DNA from: Apis mellifera
Taxonomy: Eukaryota > Arthropoda > Insecta > Hymenoptera > Apidae
NCBI RefSeq assembly: GCF_003254395.2
Contig: NC_037643.1
Location: 8,638,963-8,702,962, forward strand
DNA: 64,000 nucleotides
Direction of reading: 5' to 3'
The notes under the pieces were generated by a model. The model searched no databases. It was not told the DNA's origin and saw only the letters and a list, made by a program, of their open reading frames with translations. The position numbers and the translations under genes are program-made. Positions within the stretch are counted from its first letter, which is position 1. Each line of letters opens with the position of its first letter. Of the stretch, positions 12,501 through 23,900 are shown one piece after another.

Positions 12501-15500
12501 AATAGTAATATATTATTTGTATTTATAAAATTATAATTTTTTCTTTCTTTTTTTTTTTTTTTTTGTTTTTCATTATTTAGATATGGTGTGGTGCTGGTGT
12601 AAACTTAAGTGGTGGTAAAACTCGAGATGGTGGTTGTATGGTTGGAGGAAGCGTGTTTTATGCTGCCGAAGCTCAAGAAATAAGTACGAACACAAAAACT
12701 GAAGCAGAAGATGCTATCGAACATTTAGATAAGGAACTTCAAGAAAATGAAAATCAAAGAGTTGAAGCAGAACAATTAGAGCAACATCTTAGCTCATTAG
12801 TATGGATTTGTACATCTACTCAAAAGATGTCGAAAGTTACTGTGATAGATGCTAATAATCCAGCTGATATTTTGGAAGTCTTTAGCGTTTGTCAAGGACA
12901 TTTACTTTGCATTGCAAGTGTACCTGGAGCCAAAGAGAGTGATTATACTCAAGCTATGAATGAAGATTCAATTCGAACTGCCAATGGAATAAATGAGAAT
13001 GATAATGAAATAAATACAACTTCAAATTCTGAACAGAACATTCAAAAAAACGAACAAGAAGATCAATCATCATTGGAAAAAAATAAAAATGATTCAGATT
13101 CTTCAGAAGAACAAAACAATGAAAATGTTAAAAAATCAGATGATACTAATCAAATTATTCCTATTGAATCACAAAGTTTGGAAAGTGTAGATAGTGAAAC
13201 CACAAATTTAGGCAAAGTACATTTTGTAAAAACTAATTTAGAAACACCAAGCTTACAATTAGATGAAAAAGATGATACAAATGAAGAAAAAGAAAATAAA
13301 ATTGAAGAAGATACACCTATAGAAAAAATGTCTTCAATACAACCAACAATGTGGCTTGGAGCTCAAAATGGTGCAGTATTTGTTCATTCAGCTGTTGCTA
13401 AGTGGTCAGTTTGTTTGCATTCTGTTGAATTGAAGGATGCTGCATTAGCTATTGTGTATGTAAATTTTTACCATTACTTAAAATAATTAATGTCTTTAAT
13501 TTGTGAAAGATATTTAATATATATATTTTTTTTAGACATGTCCAAGGACGAGTTCTTGTTGCTCTTGCTGATGGAACTGTTGCATTATTTCGAAGAGGTG
13601 CAGATGGACAATGGGATTTGTCTCAATATCATGTGATTACTTTGGGTAGTCCACAACATTCAATTAGGTGCATGACTGCTGTTAGTGGCAAAACTGTATG
13701 GTGCGGATATAGAAATAAGATTCATGTAATAGATCCAGTATCAATGACTGTTGAGGTACATAAATTTTATCTTTTTAAAATTTAAATATTACAAAATTTA
13801 ATAATATATAAACAAATTTTTAAAAATTAAATTTCTAGTGCACCGTGGATGCTCATCCACGACGAGAATCACAAGTAAGACAATTAGCTTGGTTAGGTGA
13901 AGGAGTATGGGTCAGCATTAGATTAGATTCAACATTAAGACTCTATCATGCTCATACTTATCAACATCTCCAGGATGTTGATATTGAACCTTATGTTAGC
14001 AAAATGCTTGGAACTGGAAAACTTGGTTTTTCATTTGTAAGAATTACTGCATTACTCATTTCCTCAAACAGGCTGTGGATTGGCACAGGAAATGGAGTAA
14101 TAATTTCCGTTCCTTTATCTGAAAGTAAGTTAAAAGAATTAATTAATTATTATAATTGAAATTTTTAATAATAAATGTATATTTATCAATAAATATTTAT
14201 AAATGTGAATATATATAATACGTGAATATAAAACAGGTGCTGGTGGTTCAATGGCAGTATCCAGAGTTCAAGCAGGAAATGCTAAAAATGATGTACCAGG
14301 TGTTGGTGTCAGAATTTTTGCCTCAGATCGTGGCGTTACGCCTGGCAGTTTTATACCTTATTGTAGTATGGCCCATGCACAACTTAGTTTCCATGGGCAT
14401 AGAGATGCAGTTAAAATGTTTGTTGCAGTGCCTGGTATGTTTATTTATGTGTATTTGATTAATTTCTTAAATTATATAAAAAAATATAAAAAATTTAAAA
14501 TTTATAAATTTTTTTAAATTAATATTGCAGGTCATGGCGGTCAAAGTGCAGTATCAGATGGTTCTCAACCTGCTATGCTTGTTCTTTCAGGTGGAGAAGG
14601 CTATATAGATTTTAGAGTTGGTAAGCAATTATATTAATAAATTTATTGTTCATAATATATATTATGGACAATTATACGAACAAATTAAGTATCAAAACTA
14701 TTATAATTAAAATGTAAATAATATAAAATATGTTATTCAATTTCTTAAGATTCTTAATATAATATCATTGCTATCAAAATCTTATTTTATACAATTATAA
14801 CACTTGCAGCGGATGAAGCAGAAGACGAAAGTGATGTGGCGACTCATTTGATTGTATGGCAGTTGGTCAGGTATGCCCCCAGAGAAAAATGAAAATCGGT
14901 TAATGGGTTTTTATTTCGATTTACGCAACTGTTTACACAATTAAGTGAATAAATTATTTGTATTTATCAACAAAACCTGTACTAACTACTAAAATTATGT
15001 TTTATGCACGATGTAATGAAATTCTAAACTAACAAGTTCGCAAGTAGTTAGATATATCTCTAACCTGATATTAAAACGATTTTTCTTTGTGAAAATATTG
15101 AGATATAAAATGTATAAATGTTTGTCTTCAAATATTGTCATTATATTTTTTATTTTATATCAAAAAATATGAATAATTAATCTAAAATCATTTGCTTTTG
15201 TATAGCACAAATTATTTTTATAATAATTTTCATTAATATAAAAAAAAATATGTCTGCACCTCCGTTTCTGAAGCAGTTGTATATATTGTACAATTGTTTT
15301 GCTTTTTTTCATTCTCTGGGGGTCGGGCATTTCCAGCTGACATGCATCATATTGTATAAAGAATGGCTAATAACTTTACTTCTTATTCTTATTTCTATTA
15401 TAAATTTTTGTTTGTTATTCATTAATTGTGAATTATTATTTTTTCAGGTGATGGAGAAGATACAGAAATAGAACGTTCTAATAATGCTGTGTCCGCTAAT

Positions 15501-15578
15501 GCTGAAGAACACGGAGAACAAAGTCATCTAATTGTGTGGCAAGTGCAATGTCCTTTATCAGTGCCAATAAATGGCTAG
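6553..15578 (+). CDS. syd: JNK-interacting protein 3/4 (Sunday driver)
   Basis: Coding exons are 6553-6861, 6967-7087, 8150-8560, 8652-8846, 8972-9007, 9870-9887, 9971-10028, 10108-10164, 10271-10606, 10688-10867, 12223-12424, 12581-13455, 13536-13755, 13839-14124, 14237-14434, 14531-14620 and 15448-15578. Phases agree throughout and give 1,240 aa. The protein is a cytoplasmic scaffold that links kinesin-1 and dynein/dynactin to vesicles and to JNK-pathway kinases in axons. Visible parts are an RH1 domain (about 20-105, SEKVQSLAGSIYQEFE), coiled coil, a Ser/Thr-rich linker, the second leucine zipper (MGKEVENLIMEN, from about 364), RH2 (RFTRVEMARVLMERN, about 455-500), and a C-terminal beta-propeller from about 640 containing WCGAGVNLSGGKTRDGG and MWLGAQNG. 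A long acidic Asn/Glu/Ser-rich insert (about 768-888) interrupts the propeller. The C-terminus HLIVWQ is the family ending. Confidence 0.95.
7088..7138 (+). CDS. syd: Optional 17-codon extension of syd exon 2
   Basis: Reading past the donor at 7088 stays open. A second donor at 7139 (ACA|GTAGAG) gives the same phase when joined to 8150. The 51 nt add a Ser-rich, polar 17-residue segment (GTNYGSLSSSLHRTSLY) within the coiled coil. Alternative donor use is inferred. Confidence 0.3.
7139..8149 (+). other. syd: syd intron 2
   Basis: About 1 kb of very AT-rich intron with short AT repeats (for example the run near 7978-7995). I see nothing coding in it. Confidence 0.8.
8972..9007 (+). CDS. syd: syd microexon, 36 nt
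   Basis: It lies between TTAG and GTATGT and keeps phase 1 on both sides. It encodes GSWVHPGEYASS with the flanking bases, in the region before the second leucine zipper. Because it is a multiple of three it can be skipped without changing frame. Confidence 0.7.
9008..9869 (+). other. syd: syd intron between the two microexons
   Basis: AT-rich sequence with a few hairpin-prone AT stretches (around 9260-9290). No coding potential is seen. Confidence 0.75.
9870..9887 (+). CDS. syd: syd microexon, 18 nt
   Basis: Bounded by TTCTGCAG and GTAAGA, a good acceptor and donor. It encodes VNDNFFG with flanking bases, directly before the MGKEVENLI zipper, which fits the family's sequence at this point. 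Frame is kept on both sides. Confidence 0.75.
10865..11450 (+). other. syd: Possible short-isoform end of syd (intronic polyadenylation)
   Basis: If the donor at 10868 is not used, exon 10 reads ATG then TGA (10868-10870), ending the protein at 574 aa, before the beta-propeller. The following 550 nt are less AT-rich than typical introns here, and AATAAA occurs at 11424-11429. This would be a 3' UTR of a truncated isoform. It is an inference from sequence only. Confidence 0.3.
11868..11915 (+). CDS. syd: Candidate 48-nt cassette exon of syd
   Basis: A GC-richer island inside the 1.35 kb intron 10868-12222. A pyrimidine-rich tract ends in CAAG, and the exon ends CAGCAG|GTAAAT, a strong donor. 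Its 48 nt fit phase 2 on both sides without a stop and would insert 16 residues with a hydrophobic core (WLFWFSVGCFL) before the RRANERREQYR segment. I have no homologue for it. Confidence 0.3.
14810..14892 (+). CDS. syd: Alternative last exon A of syd
   Basis: The acceptor TTGCAG precedes 14810. In phase with exon 16, the exon reads an acidic stretch then HLIVWQLV and ends at TGA 14890-14892 (last residues RYAPREK). It duplicates the HLIVWQ ending of exon B (15448-15578). AATAAA at 14948-14953 would end this transcript. If the internal donor at about 14872 were used instead, joining to exon B would meet a stop at once, so A and B are mutually exclusive. Confidence 0.6.
14948..14953 (+). terminator. 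syd: Poly(A) signal for syd last exon A
   Basis: AATAAA 56 nt downstream of the stop codon of the alternative last exon. Confidence 0.45.
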
Positions 15579-17085
15579 CCTAGAAATTCTAGAAATATAT
15601 TGATCCCGGTGTATAATTCAGTTTGAACTTTTACGTGTAAATCGAGGCGTTTAAATGGTTTACGTGATATATTATTATGAAGTTGATAAATCAGATTTAT
15701 CTTTTGATTAAGCAATTTCTGCATCTATTTAATTATAATTACATAATAATTGTAGCGAAATATACAAATAATCGTACAAATAATGTAACAGCGAAAAAAA
15801 AAGATATTTTGTGCGACTTTTAAGAATAAGGATCATTTTCAATATTTCATTATGGATAAATCTTAAACAGAAAGTTTTTTTTTTTCTTGTTAAATATTGA
15901 AATTAATTTATTTTATATAAGAGACGTTTATTAGGGAATTTTTTTAAAATTGAAAGATATAATTAGATCTCTTAAGGTAACACTTTATAATTTTTAATTC
16001 TAAAAACATCTTTTATCGAAATATTGATTCGGTTTCACACATCAATAACGTAATTTTTAATGAATTTTTTTTGATAATTATGCATTATATTTGTTTTGTA
16101 TATTATTGCGAAGCACGTATGTAGAAACTTTTAAAACGTCTTGAACTCCAGTGTCAAAGAACGTTGGAATTATAATATTATATTTCCACCAATTAATGTG
16201 ATAAATCAATAGAAAATACGGGATAATGAGTTTCAAAGCTGCCGTGACATTTGCTATCTAGCTGCAATAAAATCAAGATTACTATATTATGGAAGTCAGA
16301 TAACAAACATTGTACAATGTTCATTTGCAGGGATGAGAGGTGCAACCGACCTGGATAGTATTTAAAAATAATCTATTGTAAATTGTTTCCGTTAGAAAAT
16401 ATATTATTTTCCAAACTTAAATAATTTGATTTGCATAAAAATATATGTATATGTGAAATGTAATATATTTTTTATGTTCTGCTATCAACTCTTCTCTAAT
16501 ATGACAGTGTTTGATTGCGCCTATTTTTTTCAAAATTATAAGATCTTTGAAAAGTATTGCAATGAATTTATATAATTATGTACATAAACTATTGCGAGAT
16601 ATTTGTATAGTGTTTTTCGTAATTTAAGTTTTTATCGATAAACGAAATAGATATGGTTCTGGATATACATATACATACATATACATATGAAATCATATTT
16701 AATTTTTCATTGGTCGCTGCAATTTTAATTTATCGTCAATTTCCTTCTTATACAATTACCAAAGATAAAAAACTTATTTGTATTCTTTGTACGCAAGAGA
16801 TGATTTAAAAATTGTGCGTTTTAGCCAATATATGTAGCGACCTGAAATGTAGTATAATCTCATGCATTGAAATTTAGAAAAAAGTCGCCATGATATTTAA
16901 ATTTACAAGAATTTTTATAAATTCCTGTGTTATAAATGACGGACAGTGAAATTAAAAATGTACGATATATAAGGGCTGCGCATTTTTTGTGTGTGAGCTC
17001 GCTTTTAGTGTCGAGCTCGGAATTGTACCTGGCTCTGATGAAGCTGCAAAGGCGTTAATAAAGAAAGTTGCAAAACAATATGTCT
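15579..17085 (+). other. syd: syd 3' UTR
   Basis: About 1.5 kb after the canonical stop with mixed, moderately AT-rich sequence. AATAAA occurs at 16266-16271 (proximal) and 17057-17062 (distal). After 17090 the composition becomes uniformly AT-rich, so the distal site probably marks the gene end. Confidence 0.6.
17057..17062 (+). terminator. syd: Distal poly(A) signal of syd
   Basis: AATAAA followed by AT-rich sequence, in the last GC-moderate block before the intergenic spacer. Confidence 0.5.
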
Positions 17086-17089
17086 TGAT

Positions 17090-20000
17090 TTACTTCTGTT
17101 AGCATGAATATAAGATGTTTCTAATATGCAATATTTATTTTGAAATTGAATTATATATAGAATTTTTTGTTTTACAGTTTTCATAAATAATCTTTGAATT
17201 TTTGTTAAAACACGTAAAAGAATTTACAATTAAATCATCTTTACTTATTCATATATATATATGTAAATATTATTATTTCTGCTTTTGGATACTTAATTTA
17301 ATTTCTATTTATTTGACAAAAAGGCAAATAATTTGAAATATGTATTTTTTTGTAAAAATAATTTTTAATTTTTCATAAAAATTGAAAGATTATTCAAAAG
17401 TGAGAATTTTTTTTAACAATATTTTTTATAATATTCATATCATATTAAGAATTCAATTATTAATTGTTTTAATAAAAAAAAACTCGATTATACCTCCATT
17501 AATACAGTTCCAATTATAATTTCGAGTTTCAATTCGATTTCAATTATATATATTTACGCGCCTTTTTCTATATGTATTTGTTGAATTTATGTGAAACTGA
17601 GTATATTTATGTGGTTAGACATCACTTTTTCTTTTTTTTTTTTTACAAAAGTCAGTTTCTATTAATTTATTGGTTTTTGTAAAATAATTTGGTTTTTAAG
17701 AAATTAATTTTGAATACTTATCAGTGAAGTAAAATTTAGCATATATAAAATATATTAATAAATGCAGTTTCTGTGTAAACTTTTGTTAATTTTTGATGGT
17801 GGTAGTGAACAAAAATAGGTTAGTAAAACAATTAGCAATTTAAAAGTTATATTATTATTAATTAAAATTATAAAATGCAGTTTATATTTATAAATCAAGG
17901 TATGTAAAAAAAAAATACCTATTCCATTTACCTATTCCATTAAAATATAACGTGTTATAATAAATATAAATAAATATTGCATTCATATATAATGATGTTT
18001 AATTGAAATTTTATTAATATATATATATTATTAATATATATATATATATATGTTTATATGTTATTAATATATATATGTTTATGTTATATTGATTTAAAGA
18101 TATATTTTGTATTTATCATCAGTATTTTGTTTTTCAATTTCGATTATCGATAAATTTTTTGATATTTTTTAAATAATTAGAAAAAAAAATTTTGTCATGT
18201 ATTTAATGATATTAAATAATAATGAAAATAATTTTTGCACGATAAATATATTATTAACAACACGATAATTATTTTGAATAATTAATCACAATTTTTCTTT
18301 TTAATTTTTCTTTCAAATGTTTAAATTATTATTTATTTAATTACAAATATTATTGTATTTTTTAATTTCTTTTTAATAATTTTATAATATAATTATAATG
18401 TAATACTTAGAAATAGATATATAGATAAAATAATTATATGTAAATAAATTATATGATATATTAAAATACCATTTAATATTTTATTATCTTATTAATTATT
18501 ATGATTTAAATGATCTATTAGATCGATATAATCATTAATAGTAGTGATTGATTATAAATAGATTATTGATGATGAATACAAAAATGAATACAAATTTATA
18601 AATTAATAAAATAAATTTTTAATAAAATTTTTTAATAAGATTAAATTTAAAAATAAAAAAATATTTAATTATTTTGATGTGAATGCAATAATACATAGTA
18701 GCATAGATAAAAATAGAAAATATTTTCATAAACTTTATAATGCATATTCATTATTGAAAAATTTGCTATTATATATGTTTGTATTAAAAAATCTTTTTTT
18801 TTTCTTATAGTTTTTATTAAAGTATTTGTATGATATTCATCATTTTGATTTTTATGAAATCATGCTAATTATTTTATTCAAAATAATCATCGTATTTTGT
18901 ACTTGAAAATAAAAAACATTAAATTTTTTTTAAAATTAGACAAAATATTTATTTTATACTAAAAAATATTTCTTCCATTCTTTTATTTGATATAATTCCA
19001 TTCCTCTGATTTATTAATTCATTGAAAAATATTTAAATCAAATTCATTTAAATAAAAATCCAATTAAAAAAATTATCTGTATACGCAATTATATTATTTT
19101 GATTCATTGCGTGAATTCAGTTAAAAATAATGAATTCAGTTATAAATAACTTTTAGTTCATTGATTATCTCATTCAAATATAGAAAATATAAAAAAAAAA
19201 TTGTAATATTAACTTAATGAGCAGAACAAAAATAGAATAAGAACATGAATATACATTTTTACTATTTCGATAATGATTGGAAATCGTGTTGTAAAAATTA
19301 TTCAGTGAATTATAGTTATTAATACAACTTTATTACTTGATTATATTTAATAATTATTTGTTAATTTAAAAGATAAGAAAATTTTGAAAATGAATAACGA
19401 TAGAAATCGTTTTGTTTAAAGAGCGTAAAAATGAAAATATATTTTAACATTACAATAATCTTATTATTACAACAATCAATTAAAAAAGAGTTTTTTTTAT
19501 ATTTTTATGTTTTCTCTTCTCTTATGTAAGATTCTTTGTTAGTTTTTCATGAAACTTTAAGCACATTCGTTACAAAAATTGTAAAACCTTGATTTCTTCG
19601 TCGAGAATGAAATTTCTAGTTAATATATTTCATCATAGGATGAAGAACTAAAATGATTTCATAATCTTCTATTGACTCATAGTTTTATTTGAATTTCTCT
19701 TAATAACAAAAAATTATTTTTATTATAAAAATTCTAAATTTTCTTTTAATTTTTTTTTGTGAAAAAAGAAATAAACAATTCTTAATTATAAATTATAAAT
19801 ATTTAATGATGAAAAATATGTAAAAAATATAAAAAAAAATTTTTAATATATTATGTATTATTAGAAATCAGTAATATATATATAATAAAAAACTTTGTTT
19901 TTTAAATAAAACTGAAATATTTAATTATATTTAAGCATTTTGAAGTTGATAATTATTGAATTAGATTATAATATTTTTCGAATATTTTTCATCAAATAAT

Positions 20001-20520
20001 TTTCTGTATTTAGACAAATTTCAAATCAAAATATATTGTATCATAAAATTTTATTTTTTTGATTAGTATATCACAATGAATAATACATTAATATTAAGTA
20101 AATATTAAATAAAATGTTAAAAAAATTATGTTTAATTAATAATGAAATTTACAATTGAAATTAAAATTTAAATATTTTATATTTTTAATAAAAAAATTTC
20201 TATTTATTTTATTTATAATTATTGAAGAAATTTTTAAAAATAGAAAGAAAAAGATGTATAAATTAAAAAAAATATATTTATAAAATATTTATTAAATTTT
20301 ATCAATATTTTATATTTTATTATTTTATTATATTTATTAAATTATTACATAAAAATGTTAATTTATATAATTTAACAAAATTATAATTAAATAATAATAA
20401 TAATAATATTTCTAGAACAAGCAAAAATGATTCAACAAAAGATCACTTAACTCTTGGTACAATTTTAATCAGATTGACAATAAACAACTAATCGAGTACA
20501 ATAATACGGAACATTTACAA
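17090..20520. other. AT-rich intergenic spacer, syd to catalase
   Basis: About 3.4 kb, extremely AT-rich, with poly-A/T runs and (AT)n stretches (for example near 18015-18080). No reading frame, RNA gene or element that I recognise. Confidence 0.8.
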
Positions 20521-20963
20521 ACATTAACAATAACCCTTTGTTTCAGATCATCCATTTCTGGAAAATTTCAAGGTGTTTTTCAAGGTAACTAAGTTTCTAA
20601 ATACCAGTTGTAAAAGTACCGAAAAAAAACGAAAAATTAGCAACTAAATACACTCATCAACACAGGACATCGAACTCATTGGTTCATGACCATAACGAAT
20701 CGTGCCGAAGAATGACGAAGACAAGTTCGGGCCTTATTCCGGTCATTCGACCGTTTTCATTGGATCGAGTGTTGATACGTAATACCGCTACTCTCGCACG
20801 TATTTACCACACATCGCTCGACTCGGATGATAAAAGTTCGTTATTATTGAGATTGATCAGTTGTTGTTTGGAACGCACGCGAACAAGTGTGCAAAGCACC
20901 CTGGCTTTTCGTCGATTATCATTACGAAGATATTGTTGCAAAAACGAAATTGAAGACGATACG
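20521..20963 (+). promoter_or_regulatory. Cat: Catalase promoter and 5' leader with in-frame upstream codons
   Basis: Composition shifts from AT-rich to moderate GC, as expected for a leader. The catalase frame is open upstream from 20679 (ATG), with a further ATG at 20712, to the conventional start at 20964. It adds 95 or 84 codons rich in Arg and Ser. It may be an untranslated leader or an alternative N-terminus; see findings. Confidence 0.55.
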
Positions 20964-23900
20964 ATGACTGAAATAAAACGAAATCCTTCCGCTGACCAGT
21001 TAATCGACTACAAGAAAAATTTAAAGGTAAATACAATTCTTCTATGAAAATTAAATAAAAAATTTGAATTTATAAAAATTAAAATATTTCAATAAATGAA
21101 AAACTAGAATATTTGAAACATTTTATTTGATACATTTATTTATTATTATAAAAATTGGTTATCATATGATCGATTTTTAAATTTTGAAGATTTTTTTTTT
21201 AATTAAAAGAAAATGAAAATATATTCCTAAATTTGAAATATATATTACAAGACTTTGAAATAATTCAATCTTTTATATTTGGCGCGTTTATAGAATATAT
21301 CAACGAATGATCATTGTACTTATATCACTTTGTCAAAAATTATATGTATATATATATATATATAATTTTTTCGAAATATTTAGTAAAGGATATACTAAAA
21401 TTAAAAAGCCTTACTTTTCATTTAAGCCTTCATTTTCATTTAATTTTAATAATAAGATACGAGAAAATATGAGGTCAATTAAAAAAATTGAATATTTGGA
21501 TATAAATATTTAATATTTATATTAATATTTCACCAAATTATTAATATTATAAATATTTTTGTTTTATAAATATTTATGGATAAAAAAATTAAAATTAAAA
21601 AAATTTAAATATCAAAAAGAAAGAAATTATTTTTTATTTAATCAAATATTTATAACGTTGAAAATATAATTTATTATGTTAATACTATTTATGTAAAAAT
21701 TCGCACTATAACGAAAATGATTTATATGATTTGATGAAAATAATAAATAATTTTTTATTCATTTAATATATTTCATTTCTAATTTATATTACAATTAATT
21801 TTCTAAATTAAAATGTGAATAAAATATTCACAAAAGCAATTGATAAAATTCATGAAATTGTTCGATTCCTAACCTGAATCAACGATTTTTCATTAAATTT
21901 TTGTCAAAGTCAAAGATTTTAACTAAAGAAGTTTGATTTAACAAAAATCGAAAACAATAATAAGAGATGTTTATAATAATTTCTATAAATAATTTTTAAC
22001 AATCGAATATTGGTCTCTTCACAGAAATTAAGATAATATTATGTTTCTATAAGATTTTGAATAACAAGATATAAGAATAGTAATATTTACCTATTTTAAA
22101 GAAAAGAACAAACTTATTATTAGTGTAAAGGCTGCTTATTATTTGCTGTTCATGAAAATTATCCATAAGAATATAATGCGCACGCAACTCACATTTTCTC
22201 GTATATTCTCCATAGAAATATTAAAAGTTAAAAGTAAAACATATTTTCATATATTTCATGGTAGATTATATATATGATATGTAATAATGGATTTTTTTTA
22301 AATATCCACTAATTACTGACTTCTCCTTATTGAAATAAGGAATGATATTCAATATCTTGTAAATAAAATTGAAATTTCAATTTTTTTATATTATTTAATT
22401 ATGTGAATTTTTTTATGTTACATAATATTGTAGTATTGGATATGTACATTTCATGTATTTCTAGAGTTTAAATTAGATAGAAACTAAAATGGATCTTTGT
22501 GTTAATTGATATATATAATTTACATTTATTATGATTTTTTCATCGACACAATTTTTTTCATTTGGAATAGTACGAAGATAATTTTTAACAAATCAGATTT
22601 TATTTATTTTTTTTAAAATAAAATCTTAATAATGATAAATCTTAAAAACTAATGTTTTTCTTTTATATTAAATGAAGAAAAAGTTTTAATAATATATAAT
22701 TTAGAATTTTTTTTAATAATTCTTTGAATAACTCATTAAATATTAAAATTATTATAATTTTCAATAGATATCTAAAAAATAATTATGAATTGTAAAAATA
22801 AAATAAATTTTTTATATGAAATTTCCCTTGAAAAAAATAAAAAGTATATTTATAATGAATAAGTCTTTAAATTTTATTTCTTAATTTTATGTTTTCGATA
22901 TCATATAGATTGGTATTATTTTAGATTGGTATTCAGTTTGAAGTTTGAATAGATTAATTTTTTTTCATTTTATTTTAAATCTATATATTATTTAAATTAA
23001 TATACATTAATATACATCTTTTTAGATCAAATATAAATATTCTTTAAAATCATAATTTATTTTCTAAAAATAAAATTTATTATTTTTTTAATTACTATAT
23101 ATTTTTATAATAGAACAATTAAATTTTTTTCCAAAAAAACTTTAATTCTGTTTTGATTTTAAACGAAAAAAATCTGATTATAAAATAAAAATTTTTTATT
23201 AAAAATGTTAAAATATATTGCACTTATTTGTATAATAATTCTTTGAAAAAATCGATTCACCTATTTATCTAGAATCTCACGCAATTGTACAATTTGTCTC
23301 TGTCATCTAGTTGAATTGACAACAATACAAAAAAAAAATCACTAGATTATTATACTATATTTTATCCTTGAATATTACAATATTATATTACTCAATATTA
23401 TATTATTCATATATATCTTATAATATGAACTATCTAATCACCACTATAGATCTTTTTTTTTATTTTATATTAATAAATAAATATTGATAATAGAATATGA
23501 AATATCTTAAGTATTATGAATTAAAAGAATGATTTTGGATAGAAAATTTGATTAATTTTAGATAGCAAGAAAATTGCACAATGTACTCTTCGATATCTTT
23601 CGTTTTAGAAAATTGTGAAATTGAATTATTTTCCTAGAAATAGAAATTTTTTTATAAAATTTTTTTTTAAAGTTTTATGTGTAATTAACATAAGAATGTA
23701 TATTTATGCATAGTTGAGCGAAATATAATCTATTTAATATTAATATATAACTTTATAAATTAAATTTATCGTTAATTAAATATTTATTACACATTGTTAG
23801 ATATCATATATATATATACATATATATACATACATACATATAATATTATTGTATTATATATATATCGTAATTAATATTTTATCATATTTATTATTAATAT

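Noticed and set aside
21307..21513. 68-codon ORF in catalase intron 1
   Set aside because: AT-rich translation of TA repeats (Tyr/Ile/Phe/Lys runs) without features of a protein.
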